Positions 25,461 to 34,761 of a stretch of DNA of 64,000 nt are shown one piece after another. The stretch is from Singulisphaera acidiphila DSM 18658 (GTDB lineage Bacteria > Planctomycetota > Planctomycetia > Isosphaerales > Isosphaeraceae). Each line of letters opens with the position of its first letter. Position 1 is the stretch's first letter. Below the pieces are notes generated by a model. The model was not told the origin of the DNA. It was given only the letters and a program-made list of their open reading frames with translations, and ran no database searches. The stretch lies in NCBI RefSeq assembly GCF_000242455.2, contig NC_019892.1:5838744-5902743 (forward strand). Direction: 5' to 3'. Position numbers and translations under genes: made by a program.

Positions 25461-26447
25461 ATGGAATACGTGAATCTCGGCAAAACAGGACTCAAGGTTT
25501 CCCGGTTATGCCTTGGGTGCATGAGCTACGGTGTGCCCGAGCGTGGCGCACACCCCTGGACGCTCGATGAGTCGAAGAGCCGGCCCTTGATCGAGCGGGC
25601 CCTTGACCTGGGGATCAACTTCTTCGACACCTCCAATTCGTATTCCGACGGGACGAGCGAGGAGATCACCGGCCGCGTCCTTGGCGATCTCGCCAGGCGA
25701 GAGGAGGTTGTGATCGCGACCAAGGTCTTTTACCGGGCGCGGAAAGGACCGAATGGCCGGGGGCTGTCCAGGAAGGCGATCTTCGCGGAGATCGACGCGA
25801 GCCTGCAACGGCTCGGGACGGACTATGTCGACCTCTACCAGATCCACCGATGGGACGAAGAGACGCCGATCGAGGAGACCCTCGAGGCGCTCCACGACGT
25901 GGTCAAGGCCGGTAAGGCGCGGTACATCGGCGCCTCGTCGATGCACGCCTGGCAATTCAGCAAGGCGCTCTACCTGGCCGACCTCCACGGCTGGACCCGC
26001 TTTGTCTCGATGCAGGATCACTACAACCTGCTCTACCGCGAGTAGGAGCGGGAGATGATCCCGCTCTGCCTCGACCAGGGGATTGGGCTTCTGCCCTGGA
26101 GTCCGCTGGCTCGCGGGAGACTGGCACGCCCCTGGGACCAAAAGGGGAGTACCGAACGAGCAGAGACGGACGAGTTCGGAAAAACGCTCTATGCGAAGAC
26201 CGAGGAGGCCGATCGCGCGGTTGTCGATCGCCTTGGCGAAGTCGCCGAAGCGCGAGGGATCTCTCGGGCGCAGCTGGCTCTGGCCTGGTTGCTCAACAAG
26301 CCCAGGGTCACGTCGCCGATCATCGGGGCCACGAAGCTTCACCACCTTGAGGACGCGATCGGTGCCCTCTCGGTCAAGCTGACATCCGAAGAGATGATCC
26401 TCCTTGAAGAACCCTACGTGCCCCATCCGGTTCTGGGGTTCTCCTAA
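25461..26447 (+). pseudogene. Aldo/keto reductase split by an in-frame TAG
   Basis: Full-length AKR (about 328 codons, YajO/YghZ-like) in one frame apart from a TAG at 26043-26045. First part: MEYVNLGKTGLKVSRLCLGC, FFDTSNSYSDG (catalytic Asp and Tyr), VIATKVFY (Lys), DLYQIHRWD (His), ending YNLLYRE. After the TAG: ERE-MIPLCLDQGIGLLPWSPL, SPIIGATKLHHLEDAIGALS. The family normally has Glu at this point, so GAG to TAG explains it. The N-terminal piece keeps the whole tetrad but lacks the C-terminal half of the barrel and the NADPH-phosphate region. It could be a pseudogene, a sequencing error, or read through. Confidence 0.85.
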
Positions 26448-26497
26448 AATCAGGCTGCCGAGGCTGGGAATCCACTGCAAACAAGGAAGCAAAGGGG

Positions 26498-26920
26498 TTA
26501 CTTGAGGCTGACTCCGCCGTCGGCGTTGAGAACCCAGCCTGGGTTCCAGGCGATTTCCCAGAGGTGTCCATCGGGGTCGGCGAAGTAGCCGGAGTAGCCT
26601 CCCCAGGCGGTGTCGGTCGCCTCCTTGAGGATCGTCGCCCCGGCGGCGGCAGCCTCGCGAAGCAGGGCGTCCACTTCCTCGCGGCTCCGGAGGTTCTGCG
26701 CCAGCGCCGGCGATCCGACACCGACTTTTTCCGTGGGAATCCGTGCGTCCGCGGCGAGATCGTTTCTGGGGAAGAGGGCGAAGACCATTCCCGGCATCGG
26801 GAAGAACACCACTTCGTCGGCCGCGAAGCCGGGCTGCCAGCCGAGTCCCTCCTCGTAGAACCGACGTGCTCGGGCCAGGTCCGCAACGCCAAGTGTGATC
26901 AGGCTCACTCTCTGTTCCAT
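26498..26920 (-). CDS. VOC-superfamily (glyoxalase-like) protein
   Basis: 140 residues, two beta-alpha-beta-beta-beta modules. VSLITLGVADLARARRFYEE opens the domain, LGWQPGFAADEVVFFPMPGM follows, and the closing YSGYFADPDGHLWEIAWNPG is the hallmark of the second module with its Glu metal ligand. Such proteins are small dioxygenases, isomerases or resistance-binding proteins; the substrate is not readable. GAGGGGGAAG precedes the ATG at 26920. It is 67 bases after the AraC gene on the same strand, so probably the same transcript. Confidence 0.88.
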   Translation of the reverse strand: MEQRVSLITLGVADLARARRFYEEGLGWQPGFAADEVVFFPMPGMVFALFPRNDLAADARIPTEKVGVGSPALAQNLRSREEVDALLREAAAAGATILKEATDTAWGGYSGYFADPDGHLWEIAWNPGWVLNADGGVSLK

Positions 26921-26987
26921 CGAACTTCCCCCTCTGCTTCTGGTTCGAGCCGGTCCATCCACCACGTTTCCGATCGTTCACGACCGG

Positions 26988-27827
26988 TCAATCGAAGGGG
27001 ATGATAGGGGGTTCCGCGTGGGCCGTCTTGAAGAAATCGGCCATGGCGAGGGTACTGGCCGGGTTGGCGAGGACTGAGGTCGGCGTGCATGCGGAGAGTT
27101 CGCGCACGTCGCGGCTCATGTGGGCCTGGTCGGCGTATCCCGCTTCCAGGGCTAGGGCCGCCAGGTCGAGTCGTGGAGCCGGTTTGTTCCGGGCGAGATC
27201 GAGTAGTCGTTGGAAGCGAAGGATGCGCTGAAGGGTCTTGGGGCTATATCCGACCGCGTCGTGGAAGCGGCGATGAAGCTGGCGGCTGCTGATTCCCATC
27301 GCTCGGCTCAGCGCTGAGATTCGACCGTTGGGGTGCCCGGCCATCCAGGCCACCGCCGCGATGACGACGTCGTCGGGGTGGGTGTCGGCCGGCCCCGCGT
27401 GGTCGAGTCGGTCGAGCAGGGCGGTTTCGAACTGCCTGACTCGGTCGCGGGTCGTCCGCCGCTCGGCGACCTGTTCGAAGAGGCGGTTGGCCAGTGCACC
27501 CCAGAGGTCGACCAGGGGGACCTGGCGATCGCGCATGAGCCTTGCGGGGGCTCCGAGCAGCACCGGGGCCAGCCCTGGCCGAAACCGAACGCCGATGAGG
27601 GTTGAACGCGGGGGGACCGAGGCCACGAATGTCCGGGTCGCCGGGCCGACGACGAGCGGAGGGGTCTCCTCGGTCCAGACAACGTCGGTGCAACCGTCGG
27701 GCAAGACGCGCTGAGGATAGTCCCGCTCCCCCTCGCCGATTTGCTGAGTCCAGGTGCAGATCAGAAACCGGGCGAGCGGTGCCGCCGGCGCGAATTCCTG
27801 ATACGCGGATTCGGGGTAAGGGCTCAT
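26988..27827 (-). CDS. AraC-family transcriptional regulator
   Basis: 279 residues. The N-terminal part (residues 10-130: RVLPDGCTDVVWTEETPPLV, PRSTLIGVRFRPGLAPVLLG) is the DUF6597-type sensor domain. The C-terminal AraC helix-turn-helix runs near 165-260: GRISALSRAMGISSRQLHRR, FHDAVGYSPKTLQRILRFQR and LALEAGYADQAHMSRDVREL. It probably controls the VOC gene behind it and perhaps the hydrolase in front (46 bases upstream). The inducer is unknown. Confidence 0.93.
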   Translation of the reverse strand: MSPYPESAYQEFAPAAPLARFLICTWTQQIGEGERDYPQRVLPDGCTDVVWTEETPPLVVGPATRTFVASVPPRSTLIGVRFRPGLAPVLLGAPARLMRDRQVPLVDLWGALANRLFEQVAERRTTRDRVRQFETALLDRLDHAGPADTHPDDVVIAAVAWMAGHPNGRISALSRAMGISSRQLHRRFHDAVGYSPKTLQRILRFQRLLDLARNKPAPRLDLAALALEAGYADQAHMSRDVRELSACTPTSVLANPASTLAMADFFKTAHAEPPIIPFD

Positions 27828-27873
27828 GCTTGCACGCGTTTGCTGGAAGTGCCGTTGGTTGCTCCGACTTCAC

Positions 27874-28992
27874 TCACTTCTTACGGATCTCGAACCGCCA
27901 TTGGGTCGTCCCGACCTGCTCGAGTCCGGTCCCTTTCCAGATTTGCTCCGCGAGCGCCTGCCAGGGAGCTTTCCGATTGGCATCCAGCAGCAATGAGTTG
28001 AGGTTGACCCCGCGACCGAGAGCGTCGGCGTCCACTGTTCCGATCGCTTGCTTTTCGCAAGTGACCTCGTATTTGCCGGGAGCGAGACCCGTGACCTTGA
28101 GCATGTATCGGGAGCGTGCCTCGAGTGGCACATACTTGCGCGGGGGGAGCAGGATGGGCGGGAGGATGGGCAGGACCTTGTCGGCCCGGGTGAAGGCGAG
28201 TTCGCCGTCGCTGGAACTGACGTCGAGCAGCCGGCAATTGACGGTTTCCGTGACTTGGCCATCGGCGCTGAGCGTCGCCTCGCTCGCGACGGCGTGGGGA
28301 TCGAGGAGGTCGTAGAGAATGTAGCCCCAGCCGACGTAGGCGGAGTCGGTCAAGTGGATCTTATCCCTGAGCATGCTGTACGAGGGGTCGTCCGCCTGCG
28401 CTCCTGCTTGTAAGGCACCCAGGGGATGATGGGTGTCGACCACCATCCAGCCTTTCTCCCGGCCGTGCGTGATCATGGTCTCGGCATATTTCTGGCGTTT
28501 CTCCGCCGGAACTTTGCCCGATTTGCGGACATCGGCGGCTTGTGGGGTGAGGAGAACCACCCGTGCTCCGCTCTGCTCGGCCTTTGCGACGCACTGCTCC
28601 ATGTTCGCGAGGAACTTGGGGAGTCCTTCGTCGCCGCCGCTGGCATCGTTGCCCCCATAGTTGAAGAACACGAGGGTCGGCTTGAACTCCGCGAGCCACT
28701 CGTCAATGTGCTGGAGCCCCGTCGCGAACGTTCCGCTACCCGTCGTGAACTTCTTGGCCGCAAAAGTGAGTTCCGGGTGCCTGGTATGAAGGAGGAATTC
28801 CAAGGTTTGTGGCCAGACGCCAATCTTGGTTGAGGAACTGCCGATCCAGGCGACCCGGTCGCCGTTGCGGAACGGGAAGGGGGAACTTGGGGTTCCCGCC
28901 CGGGCGTTGACGTCAATCAGGAAGAGGAGAGCCAGCAGGACATTGGATGGGATGAACCAGGCTGGGGACCGCCGGCAAACTTGACGAAGCAT
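27874..28992 (-). CDS. Secreted SGNH/GDSL-like hydrolase
   Basis: About 372 residues with an N-terminal signal/anchor (WFIPSNVLLALLFLIDVNAR). The SGNH fold is recognisable: FRNGDRVAWIGSSSTKIGVW (block I, where GDS is replaced by GSS), FATGLQHIDEWLAEFKPTLV, FFNYGGNDASGG (block III) and DKIHLTDSAYVGWGYILYDL (block V His). This group de-esterifies carbohydrates or lipids. The GDS-to-GSS change keeps a Ser in place of the nucleophile, though activity is not certain. The ATG at 28992 has GGAG 9 bases upstream; GTG at 29007 is possible. Confidence 0.85.
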   Translation of the reverse strand: MLRQVCRRSPAWFIPSNVLLALLFLIDVNARAGTPSSPFPFRNGDRVAWIGSSSTKIGVWPQTLEFLLHTRHPELTFAAKKFTTGSGTFATGLQHIDEWLAEFKPTLVFFNYGGNDASGGDEGLPKFLANMEQCVAKAEQSGARVVLLTPQAADVRKSGKVPAEKRQKYAETMITHGREKGWMVVDTHHPLGALQAGAQADDPSYSMLRDKIHLTDSAYVGWGYILYDLLDPHAVASEATLSADGQVTETVNCRLLDVSSSDGELAFTRADKVLPILPPILLPPRKYVPLEARSRYMLKVTGLAPGKYEVTCEKQAIGTVDADALGRGVNLNSLLLDANRKAPWQALAEQIWKGTGLEQVGTTQWRFEIRKK

Positions 28993-29442
28993 TGGGGCGA
29001 ACTCCACGAAGTGGACGGGCGAATCAGGCAGGAGTAGCCGGTTCTCAGAGCAATCAGGCAGTGATCGAATCTGATGAGCCGGACGGAACGCGGTCGATCA
29101 ATCAGCGATCGGCCAGGACAAAAGGCAAGCGTTCACATCAAAAAGGGTAACGAGCAGAGCCGTTTCAGGGAATGCCTGAAACGGGCTACCTCCCGGTAAA
29201 ACCGATAAAATCCGACAGTTCGAGCGATCCCGGCGACCCGCTTGTGGCGCCCGAAGGCCGCGGGCTACCATATCCTCGTCCCGTCGCACTTCAATTCCGC
29301 AGGGAGCGTCGGCCCGGCTGGGATCGCCTTGTCGCTCTAACTGGATAGGGTCGGCCGTCTTTTGTAAGTGTGGGCGAAGCCGCTCACTCGAGTCGTCGGC
29401 CTGGGGCACGTCGAATCTTCCTCCTCATTCGAGGCCATCACC
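28993..29442. other. Divergent intergenic region with one hairpin
   Basis: 450 bases between the hydrolase and the tricorn gene, no gene seen. Hairpin at 29158-29187. Confidence 0.5.
29158..29187. repeat. Short inverted repeat (hairpin)
   Basis: AGCCGTTTCAGG and CCTGAAACGGGCT with a five-base loop and one bulge. Far from any stop codon, so a terminator role is doubtful; the look is that of a dispersed palindromic repeat. Confidence 0.4.
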
Positions 29443-32400
29443 ATGAGCAGGTTCGGGTTTCTTGCCTTTGCACTCTCCGTCGGAATCGCCGGCTCGGCGC
29501 TGGGGCGTGAGGCGAAGCTCACACGCTACCCTCATTATCACGAGGGCAAGGTCGCTTTCAGCTACCTCGGCGACATCTGGACCGCCAAGGAAGATGGCAC
29601 CGAGATTGTTCGGCTTACAGCCAACAAGTCCCGAGATATCTTTCCTCGTTTCTCACCGGACGGTAAGTGGATCGCGTTCTCGAGCGATCGCGAGGGGGGG
29701 CTCGACGTTTACATCATCCCCGTTGCGGGGGGCGACGTGAAGCGGCTCACGGTCCACTCGGCCGACGACGTGGTGCTCAACTGGAACCCGGATAGCAAGT
29801 CGATCCTGTTCGCCAGCCAGCGCGGAGAGGATTTCATGGGCAAGCTCTACACCGTCTCCGTCGATGGCGGTCTGGCCAGGAATGCCGGGCCCGACATGGG
29901 CACGGCCGGCAGCTATTCGCCCGACGGCACCCGGCTCGCAATCAATCGAAAGACGCAGCCGTACTGGCGCAAATACTACCGAGGCGCTTACCAGAGCGAC
30001 GTCACGGTCATGGACCTGGCCCTCAAGTCGTTCAAGGACCTCACCGATTACGACGGGGTCGACTCCTGGCCGATGTGGAGCCAGGACGGCCACATCTACT
30101 TCGTCTCCGACCGCGACGACAACGCCCAGACCAACCTCTGGCGCGTGTCTGAGAGTGGCGGCGAGGCGACGCGGGTGACCGATTTCCACGAGGGCGACGT
30201 CCGGTTCCCCGCCCTCTCGAGCGACGGCAAAACGATCGTCTTCGAACGCGACTTCGGTATCGTCAAGCTCGACCTCATCACCAAGGAGGTCAAGCCGCTC
30301 AAGTTCACGATTGCCGCCGAGACTCAGGAGAGCCTGACCGAATTCAAGAGCTTCAACTCGACGATCAGCGACTATGACCTCGCCCCGGATGGCGAGCGAA
30401 TCGTCTTTGCCGTGCGCGGGGAGGTCTTTACCGCACCTACCGATGAGGGGGGAGAACTCCGGCAGATCACCGAAGGAGAGTCGCGTGATCAGGACGTGAC
30501 TTATTCACCCGACGGGAATTGGCTGGCCTACGTCTCCGACAAGAGTGGACGCGAGGAGATCTATGTCCTGTCGGCCGACGGGGCCGGCGAGGCCAAGCAA
30601 GTCACCGACCTCGACGCGCTCAAGTCGTCCTACCTCTGGTCGCCCGATTCCAAGTCATTTGCTTTCACCACTGCCGACGGCAAGCTCTACACGATCACGG
30701 CCGAGGGGAAGGACCTCAAGGAACTGGCCTCCTCGAAGTACGGCCGATTCAGCCGGCCGACCTGGTCCCCCGACGGCAACTGGATCGCCTATTCACGGCC
30801 CGACGTGTCGCGTTCCAGCGATATCTACCTGATCCCGGCCAAGGGGGGCGAGGAGAAGAAGGTCACATTCGACTCCGCGAATGAGACCAACCCGCGGTTT
30901 TCGGCCGACGCCAAGTCGCTCTACTTCCTTCGCGTCGAAGGGGACGATGAGTCCGGCGATCGGCCCTCCATGCAGATTTTCTGCACGCCGCTCGAGAAGA
31001 TCGAGAAAGACCCCGAAGTGACCGAGGCCGCGGCCGCCAAGTCGAACCGGGCCAACGCCCCTGATGCGAACGCCGAGATGCGGAAGGCTGCGACGGCTCG
31101 AAAAACGACTCCTAAAGAGCCGAACATCGACTGGGCCGGCCTGAAGCGGCGGACCCGGCAGGTCACCCGGTTGGGTTCGGTCTCCAGCTTCATCCCGGCC
31201 AACGACGGTAAGACGCTCGTCTTCGTCGCTTCGGAAGGGCAAGGGGGGCGGGGAGGCGCCCGCGCCATCTCCACGATCCAGGATGACGGCAAGAAGCTCA
31301 ATCGCCTTTCCTCGAGCACGCCCGATACGGCTGAACCCGAGGGGGATGCCCCGCGCGGTCCGCGCGGGTCCCGAGGCGGCGGCCCCGGCAACCTCAACCT
31401 CACGCGGGACGGCCGGACCCTCTACTTCCAGGAGGGAGAATCGGTCTACAGCATTCCGATGTCGGGCGGTGGAGGCGGTGGTGGTGGTGCGGCGGCGGGT
31501 GGGGGACGCTCCGGGGGGGCTTCGCCCGGCGGCGTGTCGCGGAAGAAGGTGGCCTTCAACGTTACGGTCCGGATCGACAAGTCCAAGGAATGGGAGGAGA
31601 TGTTCGACGACGCCTGGCGGACGATGAAGTACCGCTTCTATGATCCGAAGATGCATAGCAAAGACTGGGATGCCATGCGGGCTAAGTACAAGCCGTTGGT
31701 CCAGTACGTGGGTGATCGCCATGAGCTGATGAACATCATCAACGAGATGATCGGCGAGCTGAATGCGTCGCACACCGGGGCCTCGGTCGAGGGGGGATCA
31801 GCGTCAGGGAGCATCGCCACCCGCCACTTGGGGCTCGAGTTGGATGAGGATCAAGCGGCGGGCCGCTACGTGGTCAGCTATGTCTATGAAGAGGGGCCGG
31901 CCGATAAGGACTGGATCAAGATCGAAAAAGGTCACTACCTGATCGCCCTTGATGGCAAGCCCCTCAAGGCGGGTGACAACTACTGGGAGCGGCTTGGCCG
32001 GCGCTTGAATCCGAAGGTTGAGCTGACGGTCAACACCAAGCCCAACGACGAGGGGGCGTGGACGATCAAGTATGAGCCGATCTCACTCACGACGTATGGT
32101 CAGCTCCGCTACGATCGCTGGGTGAAGGGACGGCGGGAACTGGTCGACAAGCTCTCGGACGGCCGGGTGGGCTATCTCCACATCAAGGCGATGGATCCCC
32201 CCTCGCTGGCGCGGTTCAAGAAGGAGCTGGCCGAGTTTCGCCACAAGGAGGGACTTGTGATCGACGAACGCTGGAATGGCGGCGGCAACATCGAGCAAGA
32301 GTTGCTGGCGATCCTGGTCCAACGCCCTTATGAAGTCTGGCACCCGCGCGGCACCGAGCCGACGCCCCGTCCGTTCTCGGGCTACTACGGGCCGAAGGTG

Positions 32401-32742
32401 GTGCTTCAAAATTGGCGGAGTGCCTCCAACGCCGAGATGTTCCCCGCCGGCTTCAGGGCCTTGGGGCTGGGCAAGCTGGTCGGCACCCAGACCATGGGGG
32501 CGGTCATCGGCACGGGCAGCTATCAGCTCATCGACGGATCGAGCATCCGCACCCCGGGGGTCGGCGTCTTCCTGGCCGATGAGGCGCGGACGAACATGGA
32601 AAATACCGGGGTCAAGCCCGACGTGGTCGTCGAAAACTCCCCCGAAGACAACCTCTCCGGCCATGATCGACAGCTCGAAACGGCCGTTCAGGAAGTCATG
32701 AAATCACTCAAGGGAACGAACGGGGTGGCGGGCGGCGAGTGA
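29443..32742 (+). CDS. Tricorn protease homolog
   Basis: 1099 residues. Signal peptide at 1-21 (GFLAFALSVGIAGSALG). A beta-propeller region with repeated FSPDGKWIAFSS / YSPDGNWLAYVS / WSPDGNWIAYSR blades fills about 25-620. Next comes a Gly-rich insert near 680-710, the tricorn core domain near 720-800 (EEMFDDAWRTMKYRFYDPKM, ELNASHTGASVEG with the SH pair), a PDZ domain near 800-890 (LIALDGKPLKAGDNYWERLG) and the S41-type catalytic domain (LVIDERWNGGGN, NWRSASNAEMFPAGFRAL with the nucleophile Ser). In archaea tricorn trims proteasome peptides; this exported form likely degrades peptides outside the cytoplasm. GAGG precedes the ATG. Confidence 0.93.
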   Translation: MSRFGFLAFALSVGIAGSALGREAKLTRYPHYHEGKVAFSYLGDIWTAKEDGTEIVRLTANKSRDIFPRFSPDGKWIAFSSDREGGLDVYIIPVAGGDVKRLTVHSADDVVLNWNPDSKSILFASQRGEDFMGKLYTVSVDGGLARNAGPDMGTAGSYSPDGTRLAINRKTQPYWRKYYRGAYQSDVTVMDLALKSFKDLTDYDGVDSWPMWSQDGHIYFVSDRDDNAQTNLWRVSESGGEATRVTDFHEGDVRFPALSSDGKTIVFERDFGIVKLDLITKEVKPLKFTIAAETQESLTEFKSFNSTISDYDLAPDGERIVFAVRGEVFTAPTDEGGELRQITEGESRDQDVTYSPDGNWLAYVSDKSGREEIYVLSADGAGEAKQVTDLDALKSSYLWSPDSKSFAFTTADGKLYTITAEGKDLKELASSKYGRFSRPTWSPDGNWIAYSRPDVSRSSDIYLIPAKGGEEKKVTFDSANETNPRFSADAKSLYFLRVEGDDESGDRPSMQIFCTPLEKIEKDPEVTEAAAAKSNRANAPDANAEMRKAATARKTTPKEPNIDWAGLKRRTRQVTRLGSVSSFIPANDGKTLVFVASEGQGGRGGARAISTIQDDGKKLNRLSSSTPDTAEPEGDAPRGPRGSRGGGPGNLNLTRDGRTLYFQEGESVYSIPMSGGGGGGGGAAAGGGRSGGASPGGVSRKKVAFNVTVRIDKSKEWEEMFDDAWRTMKYRFYDPKMHSKDWDAMRAKYKPLVQYVGDRHELMNIINEMIGELNASHTGASVEGGSASGSIATRHLGLELDEDQAAGRYVVSYVYEEGPADKDWIKIEKGHYLIALDGKPLKAGDNYWERLGRRLNPKVELTVNTKPNDEGAWTIKYEPISLTTYGQLRYDRWVKGRRELVDKLSDGRVGYLHIKAMDPPSLARFKKELAEFRHKEGLVIDERWNGGGNIEQELLAILVQRPYEVWHPRGTEPTPRPFSGYYGPKVVLQNWRSASNAEMFPAGFRALGLGKLVGTQTMGAVIGTGSYQLIDGSSIRTPGVGVFLADEARTNMENTGVKPDVVVENSPEDNLSGHDRQLETAVQEVMKSLKGTNGVAGGE

Positions 32743-32803
32743 TTCAGGCGAGCGAAATCTTTCTGTCGTCGGGGCCAATCTGACGACGGCAACCCACAAA
32801 AGC

Positions 32804-32841
32804 AACGGCGGCCCGCTCCTGAGAGGGAGCGGGCCGCCGTT
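32804..32841. terminator. Strong bidirectional terminator
   Basis: A perfect 16-base stem (AACGGCGGCCCGCTCC with GGAGCGGGCCGCCGTT) around TGAGAG. ATCGTTTTC follows on the plus strand and GCTTTTGTGG on the minus strand. It separates convergent genes. Confidence 0.85.
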
Positions 32842-32925
32842 ATCGTTTTCGCTTCAGGGATAATGAATCCGGCAAGCCTGCTGCGCTCCCCACTCGTCTG
32901 GGGAGGTATCCCCTGTTGAGGCGGT

Positions 32926-33282
32926 TTAGTTGGCGGCCTTTTTGCCAGCAATGGGGGCGATGGACGAGGCGACACCCTTCTCGTGGGTCACCTTGGCGCG
33001 AATCCCCTTCTTGCCCGCGTCGATCTGCTTCGTGACGTTCTTCTCGAGCTTCTCGAGGTCGACCTTGCTCGTCTTCTTCGGGGTGACATACTCGGTCGCG
33101 TCGGTGGTCGTGATCTCGACCTCTTTGTCCGAACCCTTCTCGAGGACGGTGATCTTCTTGGCGGCTACGTCGACCTTGGTGATCACGCCGAGGATCTCCT
33201 CGGCGATCGCGGGGACGACAACCACGGTCAGGGCCACGAGGCTCACGGCCAGCATTCGCAGGAAGGATCGTCGCTGAGTCAT
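32926..33282 (-). CDS. Small secreted protein, unknown function
   Basis: 118 residues. A signal peptide (RMLAVSLVALTVVVVPAIA) is followed by a small beta-rich segment (EEILGVITKVDVAAKKITVL, EVEITTTDATEYVTP) resembling the short OB-like modules of DUF5666-type secreted proteins. The tail is Lys-rich (KIDAGKKGIRA region) and ends APIAGKKAAN. AGAGGAAAAAG precedes the ATG at 33282. It faces tricorn across the terminator and has no other close partner. Function not assigned. Confidence 0.75.
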   Translation of the reverse strand: MTQRRSFLRMLAVSLVALTVVVVPAIAEEILGVITKVDVAAKKITVLEKGSDKEVEITTTDATEYVTPKKTSKVDLEKLEKNVTKQIDAGKKGIRAKVTHEKGVASSIAPIAGKKAAN

Positions 33283-33891
33283 TGTGCTTTTTCCTCTTGA
33301 GCCAGGATGGCTCGTCACCCGGTCTGGGGCCGACCGCGCTTCCGCAATGGAAAGGGCGCAGGGGGCCGACCCACCGCTTCGCCGGGGTCGGTGAAGGATC
33401 AACCCCGCCGAAGCCCGAAAGTAGTGAGCTTTCTCCTTATCAGGGCGTTTTTTTGGAGAGCTCGGGCCGATTTTTAAGAAGACGTGTGGATCTCAAGGAG
33501 AACCGCCGTCGTTTCTTCGGTGAGCCTCGAGAAATTCCAAGCGGAATTGTTCTCCGCGTGAAGTCTTCCCGGTGAGCCGGTTCATTGCGATCCGACGGGA
33601 CGACCGTTCGTTCATGGCCCATGGCGCAATTCCGGGGACCTTCCTCACATCATGCCGGGAAGGTGTTTTTGGAATAATCCCTAAAATCACAAATGTCCGA
33701 GGCCGTGAGAACCGATACAGGTCATAACCTGATCTCTTCAAATCTGTGGCTGCGCATTTCTTGACCCCGGCGACTCGAAAACAATTCAGCTACGAAGAAC
33801 GGGAAGGTTGGGTAAAGCGAGGCCGTCGTCGGCGGCCGGTTCTCCTCAGCTATTTGCCTCGAACGGTATTCCGTGATAGAGGGCCGAAGTT
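33283..33891. other. Divergent intergenic region, nothing recognised
   Basis: About 610 bases between the small secreted protein and the GT2 gene. No family pattern in any frame. It is less GC-rich near 33660-33790 and probably holds the GT2 promoter, which I could not place. Confidence 0.4.
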
Positions 33892-34761
33892 ATGCGCGGG
33901 AGAGTCGAATCCAACCGTGGAACGGGCCGGGAGTTCCACCGATCGCACGGCGACGGTGCGGAGGGAGGGCGGAAGCCTCACCTCGCCGATCGTTCGGCAT
34001 CATGGAGCGGTGGTGGGCTGCCGGGGATTTCGGTCGTGGTGCCCGCCTACAACGAGGAACAGCGTCTCGAGGCCTCGTTGGTACGGATCTGGAACTATCT
34101 GACGCGGCGGTTCTCTGCCTTCGAGCTGATCGTCGTGGACGACGGCTCGACCGACGCAACCGCCCAGGTCGTCGAGGAGTTCGCTGCGGGCCATCCCTCG
34201 GTCGCGTTGATCGCCTATCAACCGAACCGGGGGAAGGGGTATGCGGTTCGGACCGGGATTCTTCGGGCTTCGTATGAGCTCATGCTCTTCTCGGACGCAG
34301 ACCTGGCGACTCCCATCGAGGAAGTGGAAGCCCTCCTCGAGCGGATCGTGGCCGGGGCTGACGTCGCGATTGGCTCGCGGATGGTGGCGGGCTCACAGCT
34401 CAAGGTCCGCCAACCTTGGTATCGCGAACTGGCGGGGCGGAGCTTCAACAGGCTGGCCCAGCGGATGGCCACACCCGGGATCGTCGATACGCAGTGCGGC
34501 TTCAAGCTGTTCTTCGGCCCGGTGGCCCGCGATGTGTTTAGCCGCATGAGTGAGGACGGTTTCGGGTTCGATATCGAAGTGCTCCTGCTGGCGCTTCGGC
34601 TCGGTTACGAAGTCGCCGAGGTCCCCGTGGAATGGAGGCATTGTGAGGGCTCGAAGGTCCGCCTGCTGCGTGACTCGGCTCGGATGTTCTCCACGCTGGT
34701 CCGAGTTCGGAAACGCCATCATGCAGTCAGGAGCCTGAAAAATGAATGCGTCCGAGTATGA
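33892..34761 (+). CDS. GT2 glycosyltransferase (polyprenyl-phosphate sugar synthase-like)
   Basis: 289 residues. GT-A fold: GISVVVPAYNEEQRLEASL (residue 46 on), LIVVDDGSTDATAQVV, YQPNRGKGYAVRTGIL, MLFSDADLATPIEEV (the DxD metal site) and IVDTQCGFKLFFGPVARDVF. This order is that of dolichyl/undecaprenyl-phosphate glucosyl- or mannosyltransferases (Alg5/DPM1-like), which load a lipid carrier from a nucleotide sugar. No C-terminal membrane segment is present. The first 45 residues are not conserved, so the true start may be later, but no in-frame ATG lies between. The last 20 bases overlap the next gene. Confidence 0.9.
   Translation: MRGRVESNRGTGREFHRSHGDGAEGGRKPHLADRSASWSGGGLPGISVVVPAYNEEQRLEASLVRIWNYLTRRFSAFELIVVDDGSTDATAQVVEEFAAGHPSVALIAYQPNRGKGYAVRTGILRASYELMLFSDADLATPIEEVEALLERIVAGADVAIGSRMVAGSQLKVRQPWYRELAGRSFNRLAQRMATPGIVDTQCGFKLFFGPVARDVFSRMSEDGFGFDIEVLLLALRLGYEVAEVPVEWRHCEGSKVRLLRDSARMFSTLVRVRKRHHAVRSLKNECVRV

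Noticed and set aside
29098..29409. Minus-strand ORF of 103 codons before tricorn
   Set aside because: Contains the hairpin repeat and no protein-like pattern.
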